Positions 7,670 through 16,262 of a stretch of 64,000 nt of DNA are shown one piece after another. The notes under the pieces are model-generated. The model was not told the origin of the DNA and made no database searches. It saw only the letters and a program-made list of their open reading frames with translations. Each line of letters opens with the position of its first letter. Position 1 is the first letter of the stretch. Both the position numbers and the translations under genes were made by a program. This stretch comes from an uncultured Lachnospiraceae bacterium (GTDB lineage: Bacteria; Bacillota; Clostridia; Lachnospirales; Lachnospiraceae): NCBI GenBank assembly GCA_910585545.1, contig CAJUFN010000008.1:1-64000 (forward strand), written 5' to 3'.

Positions 7670-9436
7670 CTACATCCTCTCAGGCGCTTCAAATCCAAGC
7701 ATGTCGATGCAAAGTTCCAACACTTTCTTTGTCACCTTCAAAAGTGCAATATATCCCTTCTTCACATCGGTATCTTCTTCACCTAAGATTTTTACTTCAT
7801 GATAGAAACGGTTAAATGCATTGGCAAGATCATAAATATAGGCGCAAATTTTATGCGGCGCCAACTCTTCATATGCAAATTCAATCACAGAATTAAACTT
7901 CGCTGCCTCTAGCATAAGCGCCTTCTCGCTTTCCGTGTTAGCCGGATTCACTTCTAATCCTTCCAACGTATTTCCCATCTCTTCATATTTTGCCAAGATA
8001 GATTTAATACGTACAATTGTATATAAAATATATGGTCCGGTATTTCCCTCAAAAGAAGTGAAACGTTCCACATCAAATACATAGTCTTTGGAAGCCTGAT
8101 TCGACAAATCACCATATTTCACTGCTGCCAACGCAATCTGCTTCGCAGTCTTTGCGATCTCTTCCTCTGCCACAGTACGATTATCACTTAACTTCTGATA
8201 CATTTGTTCTTCAATATCCTTCAAAAGATACTCTAAACGCATCACTCCGCCATCTCTGGTCTTAAACGGCTTGCCGTCTTTTCCATTCATCGTGCCGAAT
8301 CCAAGAAAACGAAGCGCTACCTCTTCACGCACGATACCCGTCTTTTTCGCACAGCGGAATACCTGAACAAAATGAAGTTCCTGACGCTTGTCCGTAAGAT
8401 AGATCACCTCATCAGGCGCATAGAACTTCTCACGTTCTACCAACGTCGCAAGATCTGTTGTATCATAGAGCGCCGCTCCGTCTGATTTCAAAATCATACA
8501 TGGCGGAACTTCTTTTGTATCTGACTCTTCTTTTACATCCACAACAAGCGCTCCGTCATCATAATGCGCATATCCTTCTGCCTTGAGACGTTCTACCATG
8601 TCAGGTATATATTCCTGGGCATCTGCCTCTCCCTTCCAAAGGTCAAATTCTACATTCAGATTACCATAGTTTTTCTTTAAATCTGCCACAGAAATGTTCA
8701 TGATATGTTTCCACACTGCACGGTAACCCCTGTGTCCATTCTGTAATAAATACGTAGCCTGCAATGCTTCTTTCTTATATTCTTCATGGTCTTTGGCATA
8801 AGCGCTTGCCATCGGATAGATTTCTTCCAGTTCTCCTATGGTAAACGGTGCCTCGCTTGGATACTCACCTTCAAACGCTTCATCAAAATAAGGCAGCTCC
8901 GGCTGTCTTTTTTTCAATTCGGTGATTACCAGTCCCATCTGATATCCCCAATCTCCAAGATGCACATCCCCGATCACTTTATTGCCCATATATCTTCCAA
9001 TACGCTTGATACTTTCACCAATGATCGCAGAACGAAGATGTCCCACATGAAGCGGTTTTGCTACATTTGCTCCGCCGTAATCTACGATGATCGTCTTTGG
9101 ATTTTCTAGCTTTTCAATACCACACGCTTCTTCTTCGAGCATTGCATTCAAATAATCTGCCACAAACTTTTTATCTAATCTGATATTGATAAAACCTGGT
9201 TTTACTGCCTCTGCTGATTCAATGCAGGCGCTGTCCTTAAGATTGGCAACAACAGCTTCGGCAATCATAATCGGCGCTTTTTTGTATGCCTTTGCACCAG
9301 CCATCGCCCCATTACATTGATATTCGCACAAATCCGGTCTGTTTGACAACGTCACCTTTGCGTATTCCTTTTCATACCCTGCCTGCCCAAAAGCCTCTTC
9401 CAACTCTTTTGCAAGCAAACTAACGATTTTTTCCAT
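7670..9436 (-). CDS. argS: Arginyl-tRNA synthetase
   Basis: 588 residues, class I synthetase charging tRNA-Arg. The N-terminal Add-1 domain (about 1-115) is followed by the HIGH-type motif HVGHLRSAIIGES (about 135). The KMSKS-like site is GKPFKTRDGG, as in many Firmicute ArgRS. The C-terminal DALR anticodon-binding domain (about 470-588) carries ARG-type FNRFYHEVKIL. It heads the argS-alaX-CPBP cluster. A tRNA-Arg(CCG) lies 4 kb away, probably by coincidence. Confidence 0.95.
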   Translation of the reverse strand: MEKIVSLLAKELEEAFGQAGYEKEYAKVTLSNRPDLCEYQCNGAMAGAKAYKKAPIMIAEAVVANLKDSACIESAEAVKPGFINIRLDKKFVADYLNAMLEEEACGIEKLENPKTIIVDYGGANVAKPLHVGHLRSAIIGESIKRIGRYMGNKVIGDVHLGDWGYQMGLVITELKKRQPELPYFDEAFEGEYPSEAPFTIGELEEIYPMASAYAKDHEEYKKEALQATYLLQNGHRGYRAVWKHIMNISVADLKKNYGNLNVEFDLWKGEADAQEYIPDMVERLKAEGYAHYDDGALVVDVKEESDTKEVPPCMILKSDGAALYDTTDLATLVEREKFYAPDEVIYLTDKRQELHFVQVFRCAKKTGIVREEVALRFLGFGTMNGKDGKPFKTRDGGVMRLEYLLKDIEEQMYQKLSDNRTVAEEEIAKTAKQIALAAVKYGDLSNQASKDYVFDVERFTSFEGNTGPYILYTIVRIKSILAKYEEMGNTLEGLEVNPANTESEKALMLEAAKFNSVIEFAYEELAPHKICAYIYDLANAFNRFYHEVKILGEEDTDVKKGYIALLKVTKKVLELCIDMLGFEAPERM

Positions 9437-9491
9437 AATAATCTCCTTATTTATTTTTCTATCTTCATATTCTCTTTTTCACTATCTTTTT

Positions 9492-9521
9492 ATTTTAACA
9501 CAATTCCCGAAATCCGAGCAA
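9492..9521 (-). promoter_or_regulatory. Promoter of argS
   Basis: On the minus strand TTGCTC (9516-9521), 18-bp spacer, and an extended -10, TGTTAAAAT (-10 at 9492-9497). No T-box-like leader is apparent in the roughly 50 bases before the gene. Confidence 0.55.
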
Positions 9522-9558
9522 CTATCTATTCAAAAATCCACATAAAAATAGAAATCCC

Positions 9559-9587
9559 TTGACTTTTCTCTCATTCTATTTTATGAT
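9559..9587 (+). promoter_or_regulatory. Promoter of the YtrA-type operon
   Basis: TTGACT (9559-9564), 17-bp spacer, TATGAT (9582-9587). The -10 overlaps the first bases of the operator palindrome at 9586-9609. Confidence 0.8.
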
Positions 9588-9609
9588 TGTATTATATAAA
9601 TAATACAAT
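9586..9609 (+). promoter_or_regulatory. Operator palindrome, probable autoregulatory site
   Basis: A perfect 10-bp inverted repeat, ATTGTATTAT and ATAATACAAT, separated by four bases. It covers the transcription start region directly upstream of the GntR/YtrA-type gene. YtrA-subfamily repressors bind palindromes of the GTATTA...TAATAC kind, so autorepression is a strong inference. Confidence 0.8.
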
Positions 9610-9634
9610 TTTAATAATGAAACGAGGTGAAGGA

Positions 9635-10003
9635 ATGGCTTGGGCTTTAGATAATGACCGACCAATTTATCTGCAGCTTATGGAACGCATCCAGATGGAC
9701 ATCATCTCCGGCAAGTACCCACCGGGAGGAAAGCTTCCTTCTGTACGCGAACTTGCACTGGATGCCGCAGTAAATCCTAACACAATGCAAAAAGCACTCT
9801 CCGAACTGGAGCGCAGCGGTATCGTATATGCACAGAGGACCAGCGGTCGATTTATCACAGAGGATGAACATATGTTAAAAGAACTAAAAGCACAGCTTGC
9901 ATCAGAACACATTAAAGACTTTTTATCAAAACTGAAACAACTTGGACTAAAAGAGAACGAGATTCTTGAATTAATCGAACATGCAATAAAGGAGGACGAC
10001 TAA
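9635..10003 (+). CDS. GntR-family (YtrA subfamily) transcriptional regulator
   Basis: 122 residues from ATG at 9635, preceded by GAGGTGAAGG; the earlier in-frame ATG at 9587 lies inside the operator and has no SD. The winged HTH (about 5-75) includes RPIYLQLMERIQ, GKLPSVRELA and NTMQKALSELERSGIVY, all typical of GntR. The C-terminal tail is a short helical dimerisation segment with no ligand-binding domain, which defines YtrA-type regulators. It is fused operonically (TAATG overlap) to an ABC ATPase and permease. By family precedent it represses this operon until envelope or antibiotic stress. The inducer is unknown. Confidence 0.9.
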   Translation: MAWALDNDRPIYLQLMERIQMDIISGKYPPGGKLPSVRELALDAAVNPNTMQKALSELERSGIVYAQRTSGRFITEDEHMLKELKAQLASEHIKDFLSKLKQLGLKENEILELIEHAIKEDD

Positions 10004-10701
10004 TGGAAATGCTTTTAGAATGCCGGAATCTCTCCAAAAAATACGGAAATTTCTGCGCATTATCTGACTTAAACCTTTCTTTGAAGCACGGTGAAATTAT
10101 TGGGCTTCTTGGTCCGAACGGAAGCGGAAAGACAACACTTATCAAACTCATTAACGGTCTTCTCTCTCCAAGCAGCGGAGAAGTCCTTATCAACAATCAG
10201 GCTCCCGGAATTGAAAGTAAACGCATAATCGCTTACCTTCCCGAACGAAGCTATTTAAACAACTGGATGAAAATCAATGATATCATCTCTTACTTTGATG
10301 ATTTTTATGACAACTTCTCAAAAGAACGCGCCTATACCATGCTTAACAAGCTGCATTTGAATCCATCCAGACGCCTTCGTACACTTTCTAAAGGCGACAA
10401 AGAAAAAGTACAGCTCATCCTTGTAATGAGCCGTGACGCTGACTTATATATTCTGGACGAACCAATCGGCGGTGTCGATCCGGCAGCCAGAGACTATATT
10501 TTAAACACAATCATCACGAACTATAATGAGAATGCAACTATATTGATGTCTACACATTTAATTTCGGATATCGAAAACATCCTGGACCGTGTTATTTTTA
10601 TAAAAAACGGCGGAATTGTCCTTAACAGCTCCGTGGATGAAATTCGAACCGAACACGGCCAGTCCGTAAATGCATTATTCCGGGAGGTGTTCCGATGTTA
10701 G
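10003..10701 (+). CDS. ABC transporter ATP-binding protein (YtrB-like)
   Basis: 232 residues. Walker A GPNGSGKTT (about 38-46), signature LSKGDKEKVQL (a divergent LSGGQ), Walker B DLYILDEPIGGVDP and switch His in STHLISDIE are all present. The ATG overlaps the regulator stop (TAATG) behind a GGAGG site. It pairs with the membrane protein that starts within its last codons. Such ATPases power ABC-2-type exporters linked to antimicrobial peptide or cell-wall antibiotic response. Substrate is not predictable here. Confidence 0.93.
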   Translation: MEMLLECRNLSKKYGNFCALSDLNLSLKHGEIIGLLGPNGSGKTTLIKLINGLLSPSSGEVLINNQAPGIESKRIIAYLPERSYLNNWMKINDIISYFDDFYDNFSKERAYTMLNKLHLNPSRRLRTLSKGDKEKVQLILVMSRDADLYILDEPIGGVDPAARDYILNTIITNYNENATILMSTHLISDIENILDRVIFIKNGGIVLNSSVDEIRTEHGQSVNALFREVFRC

Positions 10702-11501
10702 GAAAATTATTAAAATATGATTTGCGCTCTCTTTCAAAGGTTTTGCTGTTTGTGCATTTACCATTACTTGCACTCGCCTGCATTATCCGTTTTTTCGTGA
10801 TTAACAGACTTTTCGTACATGGCCCTGAATTTTTTACCCTCTCCGCAATCATTGTCGGTTTTGCGTATTTGGTTATCGTTGGTTTCGTAACACAGATTTA
10901 TTATGGACTTTATATATACCGGAATCTATTTACCGATCAAGGATATTTAACGCTGACGCTTCCTGCATCAGCAAATGCACACGTACTTTCCAAAGTACTT
11001 TCCGGTTTTATCTGGATTTCCATTGACCAGATATTTATCTATGCCAGTATTCTGATTGCTTTTGTGACTCCAAAAGTTGTCCATATTTTCTCCGACAATA
11101 AGGAAGAATTCTTTAACATTATGGACCTTACACTTGGTATGTCACCAGAACAGTTCATCTTCTGGGTGGTTGTTATAAGTATTCTTGGCGGTTTATTCCA
11201 GGCAATGATTATCATCGGTTGTATCTGTGTTGGTCAGCTTTTCAACAAGAATCGTGCCGTAATATCTATTGTCGTTTATTTTATTTATCTGACCTCAATG
11301 CAGCTGATCACCTTTTTCTATTCCTTTTCTTCTTCATGGTCCGATCAGCTAATGACATCATCTGGTACCGATGCAATATTTTTTTCTAATTCTTATATAT
11401 CAGAGATATTTATACTCTCACTCGTACTAACCATAGCAGGCGGTATTGTTTCGTATTTTCTATCTGTATGGATCATCAAAAAGAAAGTGAATCTGCACTA
11501 A
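10695..11501 (+). CDS. ABC-2-type transporter membrane subunit
   Basis: 268 residues with about six transmembrane segments: near 20-40, 55-75, 110-130, 155-180, 190-210 and 240-262. The loop after TM2 has YRNLFTDQGYLTLTLPASANAHVLSKVLSGF, a pattern shared by permeases of YtrA-type operons. It begins 7 bp inside the ATPase gene with its own GGGAGG SD, so expression is coupled. The stop codon lies within the arm of the operon terminator. The role is inferred from the cognate ATPase. Confidence 0.85.
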   Translation: MLGKLLKYDLRSLSKVLLFVHLPLLALACIIRFFVINRLFVHGPEFFTLSAIIVGFAYLVIVGFVTQIYYGLYIYRNLFTDQGYLTLTLPASANAHVLSKVLSGFIWISIDQIFIYASILIAFVTPKVVHIFSDNKEEFFNIMDLTLGMSPEQFIFWVVVISILGGLFQAMIIIGCICVGQLFNKNRAVISIVVYFIYLTSMQLITFFYSFSSSWSDQLMTSSGTDAIFFSNSYISEIFILSLVLTIAGGIVSYFLSVWIIKKKVNLH

Positions 11502-11520
11502 GCAGACTCACTTTCTTTTT
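11481..11520. terminator. Bidirectional terminator between the ABC operon and azlCD
   Basis: AAGAAAGTGA-ATCTGC pairs with GCAG-TCACTTTCTT and is followed by TTTTT. The complement also ends in T residues. It overlaps the permease stop codon and serves the converging azlCD transcript. Confidence 0.85.
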
Positions 11521-11533
11521 ACTTTTATTTTCT

Positions 11534-11869
11534 TTAGACAAATACCATCTGTATCAGAACCATATACAACACAGTACCCACACCAATACTCAGAAGATTG
11601 TTTCTCTTCCATATATGAAGCCCAACTACTGTGACGCACGAAATCAATTCAGCTGCCCCGTAAGGTCTTTGCGTTATGGTAGTATTTCTAAGACAATATA
11701 CGACAAGCATTCCTATCACCGCCGGTGTCAATACTTTTCCAAGATATTGGATCATTGGCGGAATCTCCTTCCCTTTCGGGAATAAAAGAAATGGTACCAC
11801 TCTTGTCGCGAACGTAGTAACTGCCACTACTAAAATGATGAGCAGCGACGTCAATGCATCTATCGGCAT
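11534..11869 (-). CDS. azlD: AzlD-family branched-chain amino acid transporter small subunit
   Basis: 111 residues with four hydrophobic segments. The N-terminal VTTFATRVVPFLLF and the YLGKVLTPAVIGMLVVYCL stretch are characteristic of AzlD. It overlaps azlC by 10 bp. AzlCD form an exporter of branched-chain amino acids or analogues (azaleucine in Bacillus). No Lrp-type azlB regulator is adjacent. Confidence 0.9.
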   Translation of the reverse strand: MPIDALTSLLIILVVAVTTFATRVVPFLLFPKGKEIPPMIQYLGKVLTPAVIGMLVVYCLRNTTITQRPYGAAELISCVTVVGLHIWKRNNLLSIGVGTVLYMVLIQMVFV

Positions 11870-12600
11870 GTCCCGCTCACCTCGCTTTCCTTATTATCAT
11901 CCACAGACAATGTCTTCTCATCAAGTCTCTTTTTTCCTATAAACAACACAGCAATTACAATAATCATTGTCGGAAGAATAAAATTATCTGCCCCGAATAT
12001 CCAAAGGCATACCAATGCCACGGCTACTCCTATAACTTCCGGAATCCGATTCTTCTTTTCAAACCACTGTTCCACAAAGATAACTAAGAAAAGCGCCGTC
12101 ATCGCAAAATCAATTCCTTGCGAATTAATCGGCAGAATCGTTCCCGCAATTGCCCCGATTGCCGAGCCTAGGATCCAATATGAATGATCCAAAACAGAAA
12201 TGGCAAACAAAAACTTTTCTGCATCCACATCCCTTGGTATCTTTGTCGTACAAAGCAGCGAATAGGTTTCGTCTGTCAACGCAAAAATCATATACCAACG
12301 TTTTCTTCCGATTTTGTTAAACTTTTCAAGCAATGATATCCCATAAAAAATATGGCGGACATTCACCATCAATGTCATAAAAATAATATGCAAAAACGAA
12401 ATCCCGGGAACAAAAAAGTTCACCGCAAGATACTGTCCGCTTCCCGCATATACAAGAACACTCATCAATATTGCCCACAGAAAAGAATACCCTTTTTCTG
12501 CATACATTACCCCAAAGGCAATCCCGATAAAAATGTACCCTGTAAAAACAGGGATTGTATATGGAAATGCTCTCCTAAATGCATTTCGATATCCATTCAT
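11860..12600 (-). CDS. azlC: AzlC-family branched-chain amino acid transporter large subunit
   Basis: 246 residues, multi-pass membrane protein. The family pattern GIAFGVMYAEKGYS, MSVLVYAGSGQYLAVNF and MVNVRHIFYGISL (with Asn-Arg-His in the membrane) is clear, followed by FALTDETYSLL. It is the partner of AzlD. It lies 26 bp downstream of a small membrane-anchored protein and is probably in the same transcript. Confidence 0.93.
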   Translation of the reverse strand: MNGYRNAFRRAFPYTIPVFTGYIFIGIAFGVMYAEKGYSFLWAILMSVLVYAGSGQYLAVNFFVPGISFLHIIFMTLMVNVRHIFYGISLLEKFNKIGRKRWYMIFALTDETYSLLCTTKIPRDVDAEKFLFAISVLDHSYWILGSAIGAIAGTILPINSQGIDFAMTALFLVIFVEQWFEKKNRIPEVIGVAVALVCLWIFGADNFILPTMIIVIAVLFIGKKRLDEKTLSVDDNKESEVSGTCR

Positions 12601-12626
12601 GCCACATTACTTCCTTCTCTTTCGTA

Positions 12627-13202
12627 TTATTCTTCACTTTCATATGCATTTCGCAAGTCTACAAACGCTTCCTGCAATGCCCTGTCCGACGCAATCGCAT
12701 TCTGATACTCTGTATGCACATTTTGCATCAATGCTTTTACATCTTCATGCATCGCTGTCTTGCCTACTAATTCCGAAACATTCTCATCCGCCGGCTCCTT
12801 TTTTATGATCAGTTTGCCATTCTTGTCCTCTTCTACATAAAAGGTCTTAAGCCCCGGTACTTTTGTATAGATATCAGGTATCTGCATCTTATAATGTACA
12901 TATACAAGATATGAATTCTCATAAGGACCTAGCTTCGTATAGACCGCCTCAGCCTCATAGGAATCTGCGTACTTAGCATCCTTTGCTGCTTCTTCATAGT
13001 ATTCTTCTGCCAATGCATTAACCTCCGGATACGCATCCTTTAAAAGCGGATTCTCTTCTTCCTGCGTCAAATCCCCTTGCCGGACTATATGCGTCTTCAC
13101 CAACCCGGAAGTTTCTTTTGGCATCCCATCCTTGGTAAGAAATGCTGCTACGATCACACCGGCTACCGCCGCTGTAAGTGCAATCCTTCCCCACCTTGCC
13201 AT
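12627..13202 (-). CDS. Membrane-anchored hypothetical protein
   Basis: 191 residues starting behind GGGAGGCAGTTC. An N-terminal hydrophobic helix (about 6-24) is an uncleaved anchor or signal peptide. The rest is an acidic extracytoplasmic domain rich in Glu/Tyr with YENSYLVYVHYKMQIPDIYTKVPGLKTFYVEE in the middle, resembling small secreted Lachnospiraceae proteins of unknown role. I do not recognise a named family. It precedes azlC by 26 bp, but a link in function is unsupported. Confidence 0.75.
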   Translation of the reverse strand: MARWGRIALTAAVAGVIVAAFLTKDGMPKETSGLVKTHIVRQGDLTQEEENPLLKDAYPEVNALAEEYYEEAAKDAKYADSYEAEAVYTKLGPYENSYLVYVHYKMQIPDIYTKVPGLKTFYVEEDKNGKLIIKKEPADENVSELVGKTAMHEDVKALMQNVHTEYQNAIASDRALQEAFVDLRNAYESEE

Positions 13203-13377
13203 GAACTGCCTCCCTTATACAAGACTCTATTATTCTAAAATAGTCTTTTACAAGAATACTAACTTTTTATTTACCTGTCAAGGAAATCTCCATAGAAATC
13301 TATCGCAATTAACTACAAAAACAGCATGTTTTGTCAAAACATTCTTCTTTAAACCAAAGTCTCCTAACAACTTTGTA

Positions 13378-13406
13378 TTGAATTTACTCACATCTTATGT
13401 TAATCT
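13378..13406 (+). promoter_or_regulatory. Promoter of tRNA-Arg
   Basis: TTGAAT (13378-13383), 17-bp spacer ending TGT, TAATCT (13401-13406). The start of transcription would fall about 8 bases before the tRNA. Confidence 0.65.
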
Positions 13407-13420
13407 ATTAATTGTGATTT

Positions 13421-13492
13421 GTGTCTATAGCTCAGGGGATAGAGCAATGCCCTCCGGAGGCATGTGCGGCGGTTCGAATCCGTTTAGACACG
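13421..13492 (+). tRNA. tRNA-Arg (anticodon CCG)
   Basis: The 7-bp acceptor stem GTGTCTA/TAGACAC, D-arm GCTC/GAGC, anticodon arm ATGCC-CTCCGGA-GGCAT with CCG, and T-arm with TTCGAAT loop all fold. CCA is not encoded. The T-stem has two G-U pairs at its base. It is a single tRNA with its own promoter and terminator. Confidence 0.93.
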
Positions 13493-13494
13493 TA

Positions 13495-13525
13495 AGGGAT
13501 ACGCAAAAATGTGTATCCCTTTTTT
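13495..13525 (+). terminator. Terminator of tRNA-Arg
   Basis: AGGGATAC pairs with GTATCCCT across a 10-base loop, followed by TTTTTT. The T-run is the junction with repeat copy A. Confidence 0.88.
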
Positions 13526-13633
13526 ATGATATAGGAAAGTTCTCAATTTCCTATACCATAAAACGCTCCGCGCGCAAAGCGTGCAAGCCCCTCATGAGTG
13601 AAGGGATGGGGAGTTGAAGTGGGCTTGCCCACT
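13521..13633 (+). repeat. Structured intergenic repeat, copy A (variant)
   Basis: After the tRNA terminator T-run comes ATGATATAGGAAA, a short loop, TTTCCTATACCAT (one mismatch), then AAAACGCTCCGCG as in the other copies. It then diverges into a different module in which GCAAGCCC (13583-13590) and GGGCTTGC (13620-13627) form a long-range stem, ending in the palindrome AAGTGGGC/GCCCACTT. The end of the convergent DUF5688 gene lies inside it. Confidence 0.75.
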
Positions 13634-14539
13634 TTGTTCTATGCCAGAAAGAACCACTCTTCTTCTTTGATCATCATAATAATATGCTCTCCATGCCAAA
13701 ATTTCCTCTTCCTCCACCTGCGTTTCATTCACTTCGTAAATCATCTCCTCTAACTCCGGTTCTTTTGGACACCTGCTTTCCGGTATAAGTATAAGTTCAT
13801 GGATACTACTCGGTAAAATGTAATAATTTTCTCCAAATACTTCTGCAATTTTTCTCAATACACCTTCATACAGCATGCATGCAGCTCCCTGATTGCGCTC
13901 TCTATTCGTAAGAATATACATAAACTCTTCCTGGATCGGCATCGGAAACTCCTCCTGGATCTCTTCCTCTCCAAGCATTTCTGCAACCACCTCGCTCATT
14001 GGAATCAAAACCCACGGAAACAACTTTTCTGTATTCTTCTTAGCATCTCTATATAACTGCTCTTCGTTTATGTTCCATATCTTCATATGGCTCGTATGGA
14101 TCAACATCCCTGCATTTTGCCTTTCTCCTTTCAAGTATACATAAAATACAACCGCAAGATCCAGCATCCTTATATGAGGCACCTGCTCCAGCAACTCCTG
14201 ATTCTCTTTGTAATTAATCAACTTATACGCTATGTACTCTTGGATTCTTTGATAATTCCTCAAAAAAGAAAAATCACGAACCCCTTTCTCTACCACCTCT
14301 CGATACATTTTCAATACCTCATACACTACCTTTTCCATAGAAAATCCTTTTCTAAATGCTTCAAAGTATTCTTCTAAATATATCGTTGGTGCAGTATTTA
14401 ATCCATCAACCCAAAACACCAGTCCTGTCCTTTTTCTTCCGTTATTCTTCATAGTATCTTTGCGTTCTACTTTCACTTCCCCCCGCAATGCTTTTTTTAC
14501 TCTTTTCTCTACTACGTCAACAAATGCCTGATATTCCAT
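13592..14539 (-). CDS. DUF5688 family protein
   Basis: 315 residues. The VFWVDGLNTAPTIYLEEYFEAFRKG opening, the RNYQRIQEYIAYKLINYKEN stretch, HIRMLDLAVVFYVYL, and the C-terminal Asn-Arg-rich ILTNRERNQGAACMLYEGVL are typical of DUF5688, a family frequent and multi-copy in gut Lachnospiraceae. The biochemical role is not known. The last about 15 codons, after VVLSGIEQ, are read through repeat copy A and end in it, so the tail is likely not ancestral. No gene partners. Confidence 0.85.
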   Translation of the reverse strand: MEYQAFVDVVEKRVKKALRGEVKVERKDTMKNNGRKRTGLVFWVDGLNTAPTIYLEEYFEAFRKGFSMEKVVYEVLKMYREVVEKGVRDFSFLRNYQRIQEYIAYKLINYKENQELLEQVPHIRMLDLAVVFYVYLKGERQNAGMLIHTSHMKIWNINEEQLYRDAKKNTEKLFPWVLIPMSEVVAEMLGEEEIQEEFPMPIQEEFMYILTNRERNQGAACMLYEGVLRKIAEVFGENYYILPSSIHELILIPESRCPKEPELEEMIYEVNETQVEEEEILAWRAYYYDDQRRRVVLSGIEQSGQAHFNSPSLHS

Positions 14540-14722
14540 AAAAGGCTCCTTTCTTCACGCCTGAATCAAAAGAAAAAGTGAAAATCCGGTATGAATCATA
14601 CCTTTTTGAAAATTTGACAAATAATTAAAGATTTGGATTAGAATTATTATGTTTTCTTATCATAGAATAAAACCGGTTCTTTTTCAACTACTTTGATAAA
14701 AGAATCCAAAAAGATTTTCGAC

Positions 14723-14750
14723 AAAAAATCCGGCAGCTTACGCTGCCGGA
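14723..14750 (-). terminator. Terminator of efp
   Basis: On the minus strand TCCGGCAGC-GTAA-GCTGCCGGA followed by TTTTTT. It lies 19 bp past the efp stop. Confidence 0.92.
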
Positions 14751-14768
14751 ACACATTCTTTCGAATAA

Positions 14769-15326
14769 TTAAACACGAGACAAATATTCTCCTGTACGTG
14801 TATCAATCTTCAACACGTCGCCCTGTTCTACAAACAGCGGCACGTATACAGTAGCACCTGTTTCTACGATTGCAGGTTTTGTAGCACCTGTTGCCGTATC
14901 ACCTTTGAATCCAGGTTCTGTCTCTGTAATAGCAAGTTCTACAAACAATGGCGGCTCTACCGCAAATACATTGCCTTTATGGGAACAGATCTTAACCATT
15001 TCATTCTCTTTTACAAACTTCAGGGAATCACCGATCGCCGCTTCATCAAGTGCGATCTGATCGTATGTCTCTACGTCCATAAAGTGATATAACTCTCCAT
15101 CAGAATATAAATACTGCATATCTTTTCTTTCAATATGAGCTTTCGGGAATTTTTCTGTTGGTCTGAACGTTTTTTCAACGATACCGCCATTGATAATGTT
15201 TCTTAATTTTGTACGAACAAAAGCTGCACCTTTTCCTGGTTTTACATGCTGAAATTCGATAATCTGATAAATATTTCCCTCAATTTCCATGGTAACACCA
15301 TTTCTGAAATCTCCTGCTGAAATCAT
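14769..15326 (-). CDS. efp: Translation elongation factor P
   Basis: 185 residues, full length. EF-P binds between the P and E sites and rescues ribosomes stalled at polyproline. The N-terminal KOW domain has the loop KPGKGAAFVRTKLRN, whose Lys is the site of modification in other bacteria. Two OB domains follow, ending TGEYLSRV. A strong AAGGAGGACT site precedes ATG. It is monocistronic, with a promoter at 15405-15433 and its own terminator. Confidence 0.97.
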   Translation of the reverse strand: MISAGDFRNGVTMEIEGNIYQIIEFQHVKPGKGAAFVRTKLRNIINGGIVEKTFRPTEKFPKAHIERKDMQYLYSDGELYHFMDVETYDQIALDEAAIGDSLKFVKENEMVKICSHKGNVFAVEPPLFVELAITETEPGFKGDTATGATKPAIVETGATVYVPLFVEQGDVLKIDTRTGEYLSRV

Positions 15327-15404
15327 TTAAAAGTCCTCCTTAATATTTATTACCAATAAGGTAAATCTGCTTTTTTAAGCATATACATACTTTCACTGAT
15401 ACTA

Positions 15405-15433
15405 ATTCTATAATATCTTGATGGATTTTTCAA
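15405..15433 (-). promoter_or_regulatory. Promoter of efp
   Basis: On the minus strand TTGAAA (15428-15433), 17-bp spacer, TAGAAT (15405-15410). Confidence 0.6.
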
Positions 15434-15482
15434 CCATAACTTTTCAAAATTTGACACTTATAACCTTTTATAGCCTTTTGCG

Positions 15483-16262
15483 TTACTGTAAGCTCTTATG
15501 CAGTAAATTCAATACTTGATTTAAGTCTTCCACATCTATTTGCCCTGGCGCAGATGCTTTCTTTGCTGAGCCAAAAGTAACCGCTGAGCCAAAAATCTCT
15601 CCGCACAGACGGCTGATCACTCCTGTCCCTGCCATAGACATTGTAATGATCGGTCTGTCTGCATATTCATTTGCCATCTCTTCTGTTGCCGCAAGCAATT
15701 TAAGAACATCCTTTTTATCATTCGGCATCACGGCAATCTTCAAAATATCCGCACCTAAGTCTTGCATTTTGCAAAGTCTTCCTACGATATCATCTTTATC
15801 CGGTGTCCTGTCAAAATCATGATTGGAAGCTATTACTTTTACGCCGCATGCATGAGCTGCTTCTATGATATCCTTCACGATATCATCGCCCGTGAATACT
15901 TCTGTATCTATCAGATCCACATATCCACTCTTTGCTGCCTTTTTGTTAAGGTTCGCATAAACCTCTTTCTCAATTGCCTTTTCTCCGCCTTCCTTCAAGG
16001 TACGGAACGTAAAGAGCAATGGAATCTCTTTCAGTGCTTCTCTCAATTCTTTTAAAACTTCTTCCACTTTTTTTGAATCAAAAACATCTTCAAACCAATC
16101 TGCTCTCCACTCAACCAGATCTGCCGCAATATTATGTAACGTCCTTGCTTCTTCTATAATACTCTCTTTTGTGGTTCCTACAATCGGAACACAAATCTTT
16201 GGAATTCCTTCTCCGATTTTTACGTTTCTTACCACGACCGGATTCATTTTTTTACTTCTCAT
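15483..16262 (-). CDS. aroD: Type I 3-dehydroquinate dehydratase
   Basis: 259 residues, the third step of the shikimate pathway. The TIM-barrel motifs are DLVEWRADWFED (about 49-60), the Schiff-base region LKIAVMPND (Lys about 172), ASNHDFDRTP with the catalytic His, and SMAGTGVISRLCGEIFGSAVTFG near the end. It overlaps yqeG by 4 bp (ATGA), forming a tight aroK-yqeG-aroD operon. Confidence 0.95.
   Translation of the reverse strand: MRSKKMNPVVVRNVKIGEGIPKICVPIVGTTKESIIEEARTLHNIAADLVEWRADWFEDVFDSKKVEEVLKELREALKEIPLLFTFRTLKEGGEKAIEKEVYANLNKKAAKSGYVDLIDTEVFTGDDIVKDIIEAAHACGVKVIASNHDFDRTPDKDDIVGRLCKMQDLGADILKIAVMPNDKKDVLKLLAATEEMANEYADRPIITMSMAGTGVISRLCGEIFGSAVTFGSAKKASAPGQIDVEDLNQVLNLLHKSLQ

Noticed and set aside
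9437..9500. T-box leader for argS
   Set aside because: No T-box sequence or specifier stem; leader too short.
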